Part shown: in pieces, positions 1-8,009 of the stretch
How positions within the stretch are numbered: the stretch's first letter is position 1
Layout: each line of letters opens with the position of its first letter
NCBI GenBank assembly: GCA_003576535.1
Contig: QXCQ01000141.1
Span: 1-41,138, forward strand
Direction: 5' to 3'
DNA from: Nakamurella silvestris
GTDB taxonomy: Bacteria; Actinomycetota; Actinomycetes; Mycobacteriales; Nakamurellaceae
DNA length: 41,138 bases
Made by a program: the position numbers and the translations under genes
The notes under the pieces: generated by a model
What the model was told of the DNA's origin: nothing
The model's database searches: none
Seen by the model: only the letters and a program-made list of their open reading frames with translations

Positions 1-394
1 GACCCCCACACCCCACAAACTGGGGGGCCAGCGTCCACTCGGCAAACCACGACACCCCACCCCCGCGAGCGGACTGCCACACCCCACAAACTGGGGGGTC
101 AGCGTCCACTCGGCGAAGAACACCTCACCCCACCCCCGCGAGCGGACCACCACACCCCACAAACAGGGGGGTCCGCGCCCACTCGGCGAAGAACACCCCA
201 GCCCTCCCCCGCGAGCGGACTGCCACACCCCGCAAATTGGGGGGTCAGCGTCCACTCGGCGAAGAACACCCCACCCCACCCCCGCGAGCGGACTGCCACA
301 CCCCACAAATTGGGGGGCCAGCGCCCACTCGGCGAAGGCGGGAGGGAGTCAGCGCCCACTCGGCGAGGAAGACGGGGTGCACACGTCCACTCGG
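1..394. repeat. Tandem array of 73-bp palindromic units (family A)
   Basis: Four complete units have 49-nt cores at 65-113, 138-186, 211-259 and 284-332, an exact 73-bp period. A truncated unit ends at 42 at the window edge, and two half cores follow (348-363 and 385-394). Each core begins GCGAGCGGAC and ends in CACTCGG preceded by GTC or GCC, with a CACCCC / GGGG inner stem, so each can fold into an imperfect hairpin. The 24-nt linkers (114-137, 187-210, 260-283) are CCCC-rich. Single copies of the same 49-nt core occur at 5208 and 40517. The array lies just past the stop codon of the ramB-like gene (421), so its transcript would carry serial hairpins separated by G-rich linkers. No gene is visible here; the open frames crossing it only translate the repeat. 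Confidence 0.9.
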
Positions 395-420
395 CGAGCG
401 AGGGAGAAAAAGGCGGCGGC

Positions 421-1893
421 TCAGCGGGTGTGACGCTCCAGGAAGGTGAGCACCTCGGTGTCGTCCACCCCCGGGAACACCCCCGGCGGCAGCACCGTGA
501 GCAGATTCGTCGGCACCCGCGCGCTCGGCCACGACAGACCCTCCCACCGACCGGCCAGCTCCGGGTCCGGCACCGAGCAGCAGGCCGGGTCCGGACACCG
601 GGAGGCCGACCGCGCAGGGGTGTCCCTGCCCCGCATCCATTTCACCTGGGCGTAGGGCACCCCGACGTTCACCGAGAACAAACCGTCCGGGGTGGATTCG
701 ACCGCCGCGGTGCACCAGAACGTCCCGGAGCGGGTGTCGGTGTACTGCTGGTACGCCGCTGACGGATCCGCCTGGGCGAACACGGTCCGCGCCGTCCAGT
801 ACCGGCAGACCCGCTGCCCCTCGATCGAGCCGGCCGCGTCCTGCGGGAAGGTCACCCCGTCGTTCTCGTAGGCCTTGTAGACCACCCCCGATTCGTGGGT
901 GCGCAGGAAATGCACCGTCAGATCCAGGTGGCGGGTCGCGAGGTTGGTGAACCGGTGGGCGGCCTGCTCGTAGGACACGGCGTACCCGTCGCGCAGGTCC
1001 TCGATCGCGATGTCCTTGGCGGATTTCGCACGTTGGAGGGCGGCCACCGCCGAGGACTCCGGGATCAGCACCGCCGCCGAGAAGTAGTTGACCTCGACCC
1101 GCTGTTGCAGGAACTCCGCGTAGTTCTTCGGCACCCGGTGCCCCAGGATGACGTGACCCATTGCCTGCAGCGCCAGCGTCCGGGACCGGTGTTGACCGGG
1201 CGCGGGTTGCGGCAGGTAGATCCGCCGGTTCGCCAGGTCGACAACGGTTCTGGTGGAGTGCGGCAGATCGTCGGCCAGGACGAGCGCAAACCCGAGATAG
1301 GTTGCCATCCGGTCGATGTCGATTCGGGTGATGGCCCCGCCGTCGTGCCCGGCCGCCGTCAGCAGATCCGCGGCCGCCGTCTCCAGCTCCGGGAAGTAGT
1401 TGTCCTGGTCCCGCATCTGCCGGCGCAGCGCCGCATTGGCGCGGCGGGCCTCCTCCGGTGTGGCGACCCTCTCCTCGGTGACCCGGGCGAGGGCACGGTG
1501 CAGGCCGACCAGGGCCTCGAGGGCCTCCATCGGCAGCCGGGGCCCGGTCCGCACCGCCGGCACCCCCAGTCCGGGGAAGGCGGCAGACCGCTGGGCATGT
1601 TCGAGTTCGATCTCCAGCGACGCCCGGCGGCTCGGCGGATCCGCGTCCAGCAGTTCCTCCAGCCCCACCCCCAGCCCGGCGGCAAGGGCATGCAGGACGG
1701 AGAGTTTCGCCTCCCGTTTCCCGTTCTCGATCAGCGACAGCGCCGACGGGGAGATCCCGGCCGCCGCCGCCAGCGGGTCGAGGGTGGACCCGGACCGACG
1801 CCGCAGGTGACGGATCCGCCGCCCGATGGTGAGCGGGTCCGGCCCGGCCTGATCGGGCGGAGCGGTGGACGACGTCCGGATGGCCTTGGTCAT
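421..1893 (-). CDS. ramB: RamB-type transcriptional regulator (XRE HTH + ImmA/IrrE-like + DUF2083)
   Basis: 490 residues. An XRE helix-turn-helix lies near residues 24-81, an ImmA/IrrE-like fold around 170-290, and a C-terminal DUF2083-type region carries a Cys cluster (CPDPACC). RamB of Corynebacterium and Mycobacterium controls glyoxylate-shunt genes, and this gene is divergent from aceA-aceB, which supports the name. The usual HExxH of ImmA/IrrE peptidases reads Q-A-M-G-H at 243-247, so the zinc-peptidase site is lost and the domain probably senses a metabolite or serves a structural role (inference). The start at 1893 is preceded by AAGGAG at 7-nt spacing; an upstream in-frame start at 1971 has no comparable site and would run into the likely control region. 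The family-A hairpin array follows the stop codon. Confidence 0.82.
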   Translation of the reverse strand: MTKAIRTSSTAPPDQAGPDPLTIGRRIRHLRRRSGSTLDPLAAAAGISPSALSLIENGKREAKLSVLHALAAGLGVGLEELLDADPPSRRASLEIELEHAQRSAAFPGLGVPAVRTGPRLPMEALEALVGLHRALARVTEERVATPEEARRANAALRRQMRDQDNYFPELETAAADLLTAAGHDGGAITRIDIDRMATYLGFALVLADDLPHSTRTVVDLANRRIYLPQPAPGQHRSRTLALQAMGHVILGHRVPKNYAEFLQQRVEVNYFSAAVLIPESSAVAALQRAKSAKDIAIEDLRDGYAVSYEQAAHRFTNLATRHLDLTVHFLRTHESGVVYKAYENDGVTFPQDAAGSIEGQRVCRYWTARTVFAQADPSAAYQQYTDTRSGTFWCTAAVESTPDGLFSVNVGVPYAQVKWMRGRDTPARSASRCPDPACCSVPDPELAGRWEGLSWPSARVPTNLLTVLPPGVFPGVDDTEVLTFLERHTR

Positions 1894-1956
1894 GTCGGGG
1901 CTCCTTCGGGCGGAAGGGATCTCACACCAGTGCACCACCTCAACCGCCGCCTCCAC

Positions 1957-1972
1957 AGTGACCACGGTCACA
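1957..1972. promoter_or_regulatory. CRP/GlxR-like operator in the ramB-aceA divergent region
   Basis: The 16-mer AGTGACCACGGTCACA differs from the CRP-family consensus TGTGA-N6-TCACA only at the first base. It sits 64 bp upstream of the ramB-like start and 184 bp upstream of aceA. In Corynebacterium glutamicum the cAMP-dependent regulator GlxR binds the aceB promoter, so the placement fits known biology. Binding here is inferred from the sequence only. Confidence 0.5.
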
Positions 1973-2016
1973 GAAAGACGAAATCTTTCCGGTCAACCGA
2001 TCGTGAAAGACCGCCC

Positions 2017-2028
2017 TTGATCGATCAA
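2017..2028. promoter_or_regulatory. 12-bp perfect palindrome, possible operator upstream of aceA
   Basis: TTGATCGATCAA is a perfect palindrome about 128 bp before the aceA start, in the AT-richest part of the divergent gap (about 1972-2050). It could be an operator or chance. It does not match the corynebacterial RamB consensus as I know it. Confidence 0.25.
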
Positions 2029-2155
2029 TCGTCAAGAAATCCGAATCTTCACCTCACGTTCGCCTTCTGAGCTGTTGCGCAGCGTCGCAGTCTGACTGCA
2101 GCAAGCCCCCCGAGAGCCCGGCGGACGGATCCGCCCCACAGCTGAAAGGCCTCCC

Positions 2156-3496
2156 ATGACGACCCTGCCGCCCTCCTCCACCGACACCCGGACCGACACC
2201 CGGACCGCGCCCCGCACCGGCCGCCAGGACGCGATCGACCTCCTCGCGCACGAGTGGGCCACCGATCCACGTTGGACCGGCATCGACCGCAGCTACCGGC
2301 CCGAGGACGTGGTCGCCCTGCGCGGCCGGGTGGTCGAAGAGCACACCCTCGCCCGACGCGGGGCAGAGCGACTCTGGACGCAGTTGCACAGCCGCCCGTT
2401 CGTCCGGGCGCTCGGGGCCCTGACCGGCAACCAGGCCGTGCAGATGGTCAAGGCCGGACTGGACGCCGTCTATCTCTCCGGCTGGCAGGTCGCCGCCGAT
2501 GCCAACCTCGCCGGGCAGACCTACCCGGACCAGTCGCTCTATCCGGCGAACTCCGTGCCCGCCGTTGTCCGTCGGATCAACAACGCCCTGCAACGCACCG
2601 ATCAGATCGCCTGGTCCGAGGGCGGCGACCCGGACGAGACCGATTACCTGGTCCCGATCGTCGCGGATGCCGAGGCCGGTTTCGGCGGCCCGCTCAACGC
2701 CTTCGAGCTGATGAAGTCGATGATTGCCGCCGGGGCTGCCGGGGTGCACTGGGAGGATCAGCTGGCCTCGGAGAAGAAGTGCGGCCACCTCGGCGGCAAG
2801 GTGCTGGTGCCGACGGCCCAACACGTCCGGACCCTGAACGCAGCCCGGTTGGCCGCCGACACCCTCGGCGTGCCAACCCTGATCATCGCCCGCACCGACG
2901 CGCTGGCCGCCGACCTGCTCACCAGCGACGTCGACGAGATCGACGCGGCCTTCACCACCGGGGAGCGCACCGGCGAGGGTTTCTACCGGGTGCGCAGCGG
3001 GATCGAACCGGTGCTCGCCCGGGCCCGCGCGTACGCGCCGTACTGCGACCTGATCTGGGTGGAGACCGGAACCCCGGACCTGGGCCTGGCACGGGAGTTC
3101 GCCACCGAGCTGCACCAAGACTTCCCGGGAAAAATGCTGGCCTACAACTGTTCTCCTTCGTTCAACTGGAGCGCCGCCCTCTCGCCGAACGAGATCGCCT
3201 CCTTCCAGGACGATCTCGGTGCACTGGGGTACGCGTTCCAGTTCATCACCCTGGCCGGCTTCCACGCGCTGAACCACTCGATGTTCCGACTCGCCAACGG
3301 CTACGCCCGGGACGGGATGACCTCCTACGTCGAGCTGCAACAGGCCGAGTTCCAGGACGAACCCTTGGGCTACACGGCCGTTCGCCATCAGGCAGAGGTC
3401 GGCACCGGCTACTTCGACCGGGTGAGCACCGCCTTGAACCCGGAGTCCGCCACCACCGCCCTCACCGGTTCCACCGAGGCCCAGCAGTTCCACTGA
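2156..3496 (+). CDS. aceA: Isocitrate lyase
   Basis: 446 residues, the usual length of the short actinobacterial isocitrate lyases. It cleaves isocitrate to succinate and glyoxylate, the first step of the glyoxylate shunt used for growth on acetate or fatty acids. The catalytic signature KKCGHLGGK is present with Cys209 and His211, and the phosphate/metal region is typical ([33 protein letters not shown]). The start follows AAAGG about 7 nt upstream. It is divergent from the ramB-like regulator and 30 bp upstream of malate synthase, so both shunt enzymes are probably one transcript. The N-terminal ~20 residues are a low-complexity Thr/Asp/Arg segment. Confidence 0.97.
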   Translation: MTTLPPSSTDTRTDTRTAPRTGRQDAIDLLAHEWATDPRWTGIDRSYRPEDVVALRGRVVEEHTLARRGAERLWTQLHSRPFVRALGALTGNQAVQMVKAGLDAVYLSGWQVAADANLAGQTYPDQSLYPANSVPAVVRRINNALQRTDQIAWSEGGDPDETDYLVPIVADAEAGFGGPLNAFELMKSMIAAGAAGVHWEDQLASEKKCGHLGGKVLVPTAQHVRTLNAARLAADTLGVPTLIIARTDALAADLLTSDVDEIDAAFTTGERTGEGFYRVRSGIEPVLARARAYAPYCDLIWVETGTPDLGLAREFATELHQDFPGKMLAYNCSPSFNWSAALSPNEIASFQDDLGALGYAFQFITLAGFHALNHSMFRLANGYARDGMTSYVELQQAEFQDEPLGYTAVRHQAEVGTGYFDRVSTALNPESATTALTGSTEAQQFH

Positions 3497-3526
3497 ACCC
3501 AGCCCGCCACGTCACAGGAGTCCGCC

Positions 3527-5179
3527 ATGAACATGCCCCTGAGCACCATCCGGATCCGGGGAGAGATGCACCCGGAGTTCGATCAGATCCTCACCCCACC
3601 GGCCCTGCACTTCCTCGCCGCCCTCGAGACCGCCTTCGCCGAAAGACGTGCGGACCTGCTCGCCGACCGCCGCGCCCGCGCCCGCCGCATCACCGAAGGT
3701 GAACCACTCGCCCTGCGCTCGGACACCGCTCACCTGCGCGCCCTGGGCACCTGGCAGATCGCCGCCGTCGCACCGGGTCTGGAGCGTCGGCGCTGCGAGA
3801 TCACCGGACCACCCACCCGCCGGATGACGATCAACGCCCTCAACTCCGGCGCGGACGTCTGGATGGCCGATTTCGAGGATGCGACGTCACCGACCTGGTT
3901 CAACATCATCGACGGTCAGCTGAACCTGCGACGGGCGATCCGCCGGACCATCGACTTCGACACCGCCGACGGCCGGGAGTACCGGCTCGACGACACCGTG
4001 GCAACCATCGTCGTCCGCCCCCGCGGCTGGCATCTGGTCGAGAAGCACCTGACGATCGACGGCCGCCCGCTCAGCGCCTCCCTCGTCGATTTCGGTCTGA
4101 CCTTCTTCCACCACGCACGAGAGCTGATCGCCGGCGGCACCGGGCCGTACTTCTACCTGCCCAAACTGGAGTCGGCTGCCGAGGCCCGGCTCTGGAACGA
4201 CATCTTCGTGCTGGCACAGGATCTGCTCGACATCCCGCGGGGCACCATTCGCGCGACCGTGTTGATCGAGACCCTGACGGCCGCGTTCGAGATGGACGAG
4301 ATCCTCTACGAACTGCGCCGTCACAGCTCCGGGCTGAACGCCGGCCGGTGGGACTACCTCTTCTCGTTCCTGCGCACCTTCGCCGGACGCGAGGACGCCC
4401 CGATCCTGCCCGACCGGTCGAACCTGACCATGACGGTGCCCTTCATGCGCGCCTACTCGGAGCTGTTGGTGCGCACCTGTCTGCGTCGCGGGGCACCGGC
4501 GATCGGCGGGATGGCGGCGACCGTGCCGGTTCGCGGCGACGGGCCCGGTACCGCCCGCGCACTGGCCCAGGTCAAGGCGGACAAGGAACGCGAGGCCGCG
4601 GAGGGTTTCGCCGGCTCGTGGGTCGCCCACCCCGGGCTGGTGCCGACATGCCTGGCGGCCTTTGCCCCGACGGTGCGCCCGGTCGAGGACGAACGACTCC
4701 CGCCGCAGGTTCCCCGGCGCAGTCCGGCGGAACTCGTCGCCGCGTTGACCGACGTCACGGGTGTTCGTGGGGAGGTGACCCTGCAGGGTGTGCGGACCAA
4801 CATCTCGGTCGACCTGGCCTATCTGACCTCGTGGATCGACGGGATCGGTGCGGTGGCCGTCGAAGGCGCAATGGAGGACGCGGCCACCGTGGAGATCTCC
4901 CGGATCCAGATCTGGCAATGGGTGCAGCGGCGCGTCCGGACCGCCGACGGGCCGGTCGTCACGAGGTCATTGGTCGAGCGACTGCTCGATGCCGAGGAGA
5001 TCCGGCTGCGGAGCGCAGGTGCGCGCGGCGGCACCGTCACCGCCGCGCGGGAGGTCTTCACCCGGGTGGCGCTGGAGGAGAAGTGCTGGGCCTTCTTCAC
5101 CCCGGGTGCCTATGCCGACCATCTGGTGGCCCAGGCCGGGGCAGCGGTCACCGAAGCTGTGTGCCCATTGACCGCCTGA
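3527..5179 (+). CDS. aceB: Malate synthase A
   Basis: 550 residues. It condenses glyoxylate with acetyl-CoA to malate, the second glyoxylate-shunt step. Family landmarks in order: DVWMADFEDATSPTW near 110, RPRGWHLVEKH near 165, an NAGRWDYLFSF block near 275, and GSWVAHPGLVP near 365. Length and motifs fit the A-type (AceB) enzymes rather than the ~720-residue GlcB form usual in mycobacteria. The start has AGGAG six to seven bases upstream. The 30-bp gap from aceA suggests an operon. A perfect 23-bp hairpin follows 29 bp past the stop and probably ends transcription from both sides. Confidence 0.96.
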   Translation: MNMPLSTIRIRGEMHPEFDQILTPPALHFLAALETAFAERRADLLADRRARARRITEGEPLALRSDTAHLRALGTWQIAAVAPGLERRRCEITGPPTRRMTINALNSGADVWMADFEDATSPTWFNIIDGQLNLRRAIRRTIDFDTADGREYRLDDTVATIVVRPRGWHLVEKHLTIDGRPLSASLVDFGLTFFHHARELIAGGTGPYFYLPKLESAAEARLWNDIFVLAQDLLDIPRGTIRATVLIETLTAAFEMDEILYELRRHSSGLNAGRWDYLFSFLRTFAGREDAPILPDRSNLTMTVPFMRAYSELLVRTCLRRGAPAIGGMAATVPVRGDGPGTARALAQVKADKEREAAEGFAGSWVAHPGLVPTCLAAFAPTVRPVEDERLPPQVPRRSPAELVAALTDVTGVRGEVTLQGVRTNISVDLAYLTSWIDGIGAVAVEGAMEDAATVEISRIQIWQWVQRRVRTADGPVVTRSLVERLLDAEEIRLRSAGARGGTVTAAREVFTRVALEEKCWAFFTPGAYADHLVAQAGAAVTEAVCPLTA

Positions 5180-5207
5180 TCCCTTCGAGTGGACTTCTGC
5201 ACCCCCG

Positions 5208-5256
5208 GCGAGTGGACTCTCGCACCCCAGAAACTGGGGTGCGAGAGTCCACTCGC
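5208..5256. terminator. Family-A palindrome, bidirectional terminator candidate between aceB and polyprenyl synthase
   Basis: The two 23-nt arms (5208-5230 and 5234-5256) are perfectly complementary with an AAA loop. It lies between two convergent genes, 29 bp after the aceB stop and 11 bp past the minus-strand gene ending at 5267. The 49-nt length and outer sequence (GCGAGTGGAC ... GTCCACTCGC) match the array at 1-394 and the copy at 40517. A partial left-arm copy (CGAGTGGACTTCTGCACCCC) begins at 5186. There is no U-tract, as is common for actinobacterial terminators. Confidence 0.75.
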
Positions 5257-5266
5257 GGGGAAAGGT

Positions 5267-6259
5267 TCAGCGGGTGCGTTCGACGACGAAGCGGCTCAGC
5301 GAGCTCAGCGCATCCCGGGACGGGGAGTCGGGAAGCTCGGCCAGGGCCTCGGCCGCCGTCCTCGCGTACGACTCCAGTGTCGCCAGAGCCTGTTTCATGC
5401 CGTCCGACTCCCGCAGGAGTGCGACCGCCTCGGCGACCTCCACCTCCGAGGTGAGCGGGCGGGCGACCAGTTCGGCCAGCCGGGACCCGGGGTCGGACGC
5501 GAGGGTGTACAGACCCGGCAGGGTCAGGACCCCCTCACGCAGATCGGTGCCCGGGGTCTTGCCGGAGTCGGTCGAGACGATGTCGATGATGTCGTCGGAG
5601 ATCTGGAAGGCGACGCCGACGGCGCGACCGAACCGCCGCAGCGAGGTGATCTGCTCCTCGGTGGCACCGGAGAACATCCCGGCGTACCGGGCGCAGGTGT
5701 CGAGCAGGGAGGCGGTCTTCTCGTCCAGCACCTTGATGTGGTGTTCGATCGGATCGGCGCCGGGGGCCGCGCCCACGGTTTCCCTGGTCTGCCCGGTGAC
5801 GAGCTCGGCGAAGGTGTCGGCGATGATCCGCACCGCGTCCGGTCCGAGTCCGGCCACCAGCCGTGAGGCGTGGGCGAACAGGAAGTCGCCGGTCAGGATG
5901 GCGATCGAATTGCCCCAGCGTGCGTTGGCCGACTTCGCCCCGCGGCGGATCTCGGCCTCGTCCATCACGTCGTCGTGATAGAGGGTGGCGAGGTGGATCA
6001 GCTCGACCACCGCTGCGGCGGTGATGACGTCCGGCGAGGTCGGCGCGGGGCCGATTCCCGCCGCCACCAGGGTGAACATGGGACGGAACCGCTTGCCACC
6101 CGCATGCATCAGGTGCGAGGCGGCCTCGGTCACAAAGGGGAACTGGCTGAGCAGTTCCTCGTCGAGCAGGCCTTCAACGGCAACAAGGCCCTCGGCCACC
6201 CGAGCAGCGAGGGCCGGATCTGCCAGGTCGATGCCGGCGAGGACACCCGGTGTAGTCAC
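5267..6259 (-). CDS. Long-chain polyprenyl diphosphate synthase (menaquinone side chain)
   Basis: 330 residues of the trans-isoprenyl diphosphate synthase family. The first Asp-rich motif DDVMD is at 96-100 and the second, DDIID, at 222-226; GGKRFRP at 54-60 and the KT pair near 181 complete the substrate site. Residue 91, five before the first motif, is a small Ala, which in this family permits long products, so a hepta- to nonaprenyl chain for menaquinone is likely (inference; GrcC/HepT-like). menG and a MenJ-type gene lie 33 kb away in the same window. The start is GTG at 6259 with no Shine-Dalgarno sequence; TAATCT lies only six bases upstream, so the mRNA may be leaderless. A family-A hairpin lies 11 bp past the stop. 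Confidence 0.88.
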   Translation of the reverse strand: MTTPGVLAGIDLADPALAARVAEGLVAVEGLLDEELLSQFPFVTEAASHLMHAGGKRFRPMFTLVAAGIGPAPTSPDVITAAAVVELIHLATLYHDDVMDEAEIRRGAKSANARWGNSIAILTGDFLFAHASRLVAGLGPDAVRIIADTFAELVTGQTRETVGAAPGADPIEHHIKVLDEKTASLLDTCARYAGMFSGATEEQITSLRRFGRAVGVAFQISDDIIDIVSTDSGKTPGTDLREGVLTLPGLYTLASDPGSRLAELVARPLTSEVEVAEAVALLRESDGMKQALATLESYARTAAEALAELPDSPSRDALSSLSRFVVERTR

Positions 6260-6857
6260 ACTATGAGATTACGACAACCCCGGACGGCGGATTGTCATCG
6301 GTGCGTGACCTTGGCCCCACCCGGACCCCACCCGGTGACGACCCGGGCCCCACCCTTGGTCGCTGGTACCCCATCTGGGCCCGGCCGCGCTCGGAGATAA
6401 CGATCGGAACACACCGGGAACCCGGGCGGGCGATCACCCCGTTGGAGGGGCACAGGGGTACTCCACCGGACCACACCGACCCTGCAGATCACAGGTACGG
6501 CGACGCACACGGAGAGCGAAGGAGAGCACCGAGGGGAGGACGAACATCGCCGACGGGCCGGGGTACTTATGCCGGAAACAGGCGAAATTCCAGCTGGTTT
6601 CGACTGTTGGACCCATCATCGGGGCAATCCGAACAATGTGACGGTTGAGCGTTAACAACCTCCTGTTAAGGGCATTTACCGGACCTGGAGGACGCTTCCA
6701 TCGTGCACCCACACCAACACGATCGACAAACCAGCATCTTTTGATTGACAGTCGCTAAAAGTGATGTCAGTGTGTGGTTCAGCACCGTCCACTCGCGTGG
6801 TCGGTAGCGCTTCGACGGGCTCTGCGGCGGGCCGTCGAGGACTTCTCACCCGGTTCG

Positions 6858-6881
6858 ACCGATCACGCCTGCGTGATCGGT
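6858..6881. promoter_or_regulatory. 11-bp perfect inverted repeat with 2-nt spacer
   Basis: ACCGATCACGC and GCGTGATCGGT flank a CT spacer. It lies about 100 bp upstream of the candidate -10 box of the downstream operon. The two-base spacer is too short for an RNA loop without opening base pairs, so a dimeric protein operator is more likely than a terminator (inference). Confidence 0.35.
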
Positions 6882-6964
6882 TCTTCCGCTGACCCGTCAA
6901 GATCCCGCTGCAGCAGGAAAGGAAGCTTCAGAACACACGAAACAGCCGGATGGCTGTCCCCCGC

Positions 6965-6993
6965 TTCATCTTTCGGCTCCGGCAGGCCGATAA
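6965..6993 (+). promoter_or_regulatory. Candidate sigma-28/WhiG-type promoter
   Basis: GCCGATAA at 6986-6993 matches exactly the -10 consensus of FliA/WhiG-family sigma factors. TTCA at 6965-6968 lies 17 bp upstream, weakly resembling the CTCA/TAAA -35 element. Transcription would start near 7000, just before the AAGGAG at 7009-7014 that serves the ATG at 7023. The -35 match is poor, so this rests on the -10 box and its placement. Confidence 0.4.
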
Positions 6994-7022
6994 AACACAA
7001 CGATGTGTAAGGAGTGCCAGCA

Positions 7023-8009
7023 ATGCCTGCCATGTCCAAGAGTTCCAGGCGGGGTTTCCTCAAAGCCCTGGCCGGAACAACAGTGGCCGTCAGTATGGCC
7101 ACAGTGACGACGGGGGCTCTCGCGCAAGCGGGAACCCGCGCCGCCCCCGCCCCGGGGGTTCTCCCCGGGCGCACCCGCCTCGTACCGCCGAGCAAGATCG
7201 GCATCCAGCTCTACACCATCCGGGACAAGGTCAGCTCCCTGGGCTTCCGCGCGGTCTTCGAGGAGCTGTCCCGTATCGGGTACAGCGAAGTCGAGTTCGC
7301 CGGCTACACCCAGGGAACCGGTGCCATCACCCCGGCCCAGATCCGTACCCTCATGGACGATTTCGGCCTCAAGGCCCTCGGATCGCACATCGGCCGGAAT
7401 GACCTGCTGAACAACACCAACGCCCAGTTGGACATCGCCCAGACCCTGGGTATGCCCTACGTGGGTACCGCCGAGGCCCCGACCGGGTCCACCACCGTGG
7501 CCGGTTACCAGGCTGCGGGCGCGGCGTTCAACGCCGCCGGCACGATCGCCAAGTCCCGTGGCATCAAGATCTACCAGCACAACCACGACAGCGAATTCGC
7601 CTTCGCCACCGATCAGCCGGCCGTACGTCGCTACGACGTCTTCCTGCAGAACACCGACCCGGAACTGGTCTTCCTGGAGATGGACGTGTACTGGGCATAC
7701 GTCGGCCAGTACAAGTACCCCGGTTTCCAGCCGATCCAGTACATCCTGGACAACCCGCGTCGTTACCCGCTGCTGCACCTCAAGGACGGAAAGTCCAACC
7801 CGGGCAGCGGAAACGGTTACGACATCATCGAATTCGGCGCCGGTTCCATCCCCTACCGGGACTTCCTGTCCCAGCTGCCCGATCGCGGCAGCCGCGTCGG
7901 GGTCGTCGAGCAGGACAACGCCGCCAGCACAGCGGCCGGCGGCGCGGCGATCAACTCCTTCGGGAACGCCGAGCGCAGCTACGACCGCATGATCGGACTC
8001 CGCGGATGA
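7023..8009 (+). CDS. Tat-exported xylose isomerase-like TIM-barrel protein (sugar phosphate isomerase/epimerase family)
   Basis: 328 residues. The N-terminus has a twin-arginine signal (SRRGFLK, Arg9-Arg10), a hydrophobic stretch and an AQA-type cleavage site near residue 36. The mature part is an AP-endonuclease-2/xylose-isomerase-like barrel: GIQLYTIRD at its start, then metal-site candidates in HNHDSEF, FLEMDVYW, LHLKDGK and VVEQDN. Secreted members occur beside sugar dehydrogenases and act on keto-sugars or glycosides in known cases; the substrate here is unknown. The ATG at 7023 has AAGGAG eight bases upstream; an in-frame GTG at 7014 overlaps that site. The stop codon shares ATGA (8006-8009) with the next gene, so translation is coupled and the two products probably work together outside the cell. 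Confidence 0.85.
   Translation: MPAMSKSSRRGFLKALAGTTVAVSMATVTTGALAQAGTRAAPAPGVLPGRTRLVPPSKIGIQLYTIRDKVSSLGFRAVFEELSRIGYSEVEFAGYTQGTGAITPAQIRTLMDDFGLKALGSHIGRNDLLNNTNAQLDIAQTLGMPYVGTAEAPTGSTTVAGYQAAGAAFNAAGTIAKSRGIKIYQHNHDSEFAFATDQPAVRRYDVFLQNTDPELVFLEMDVYWAYVGQYKYPGFQPIQYILDNPRRYPLLHLKDGKSNPGSGNGYDIIEFGAGSIPYRDFLSQLPDRGSRVGVVEQDNAASTAAGGAAINSFGNAERSYDRMIGLRG

Larger units (their letters stand above)
6260..7022. other. 763-bp gene-free region upstream of the TIM-barrel/surface-protein operon
   Basis: No open frame here has a ribosome site or recognisable product. The middle (about 6590-6780) is clearly AT-richer than the surroundings, with GTTAA repeated at 6651 and 6664 and a TTGACA at 6744. 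An 11-bp inverted repeat lies at 6858-6881 and a small hairpin (ACAGCC-GGAT-GGCTGT) at 6942-6957. The right end carries the likely promoter at 6986-6993. The length and structure suggest a regulated leader or an unannotated RNA; I recognise no known riboswitch. Confidence 0.6.

Noticed and set aside
1-394. CRISPR array
   Set aside because: The whole 73-bp period is conserved, including the 24-nt linkers, and the units are palindromic; there are no unique spacers and no cas genes.
99-715. Repetitive open frames across the left array
   Set aside because: They translate the 73-bp unit repeatedly and run into the ramB-like gene in another frame.
6676-7204. Small genes in the 6.3-7.2 kb gap
   Set aside because: Candidate frames on both strands lack ribosome sites, domain features and codon bias.
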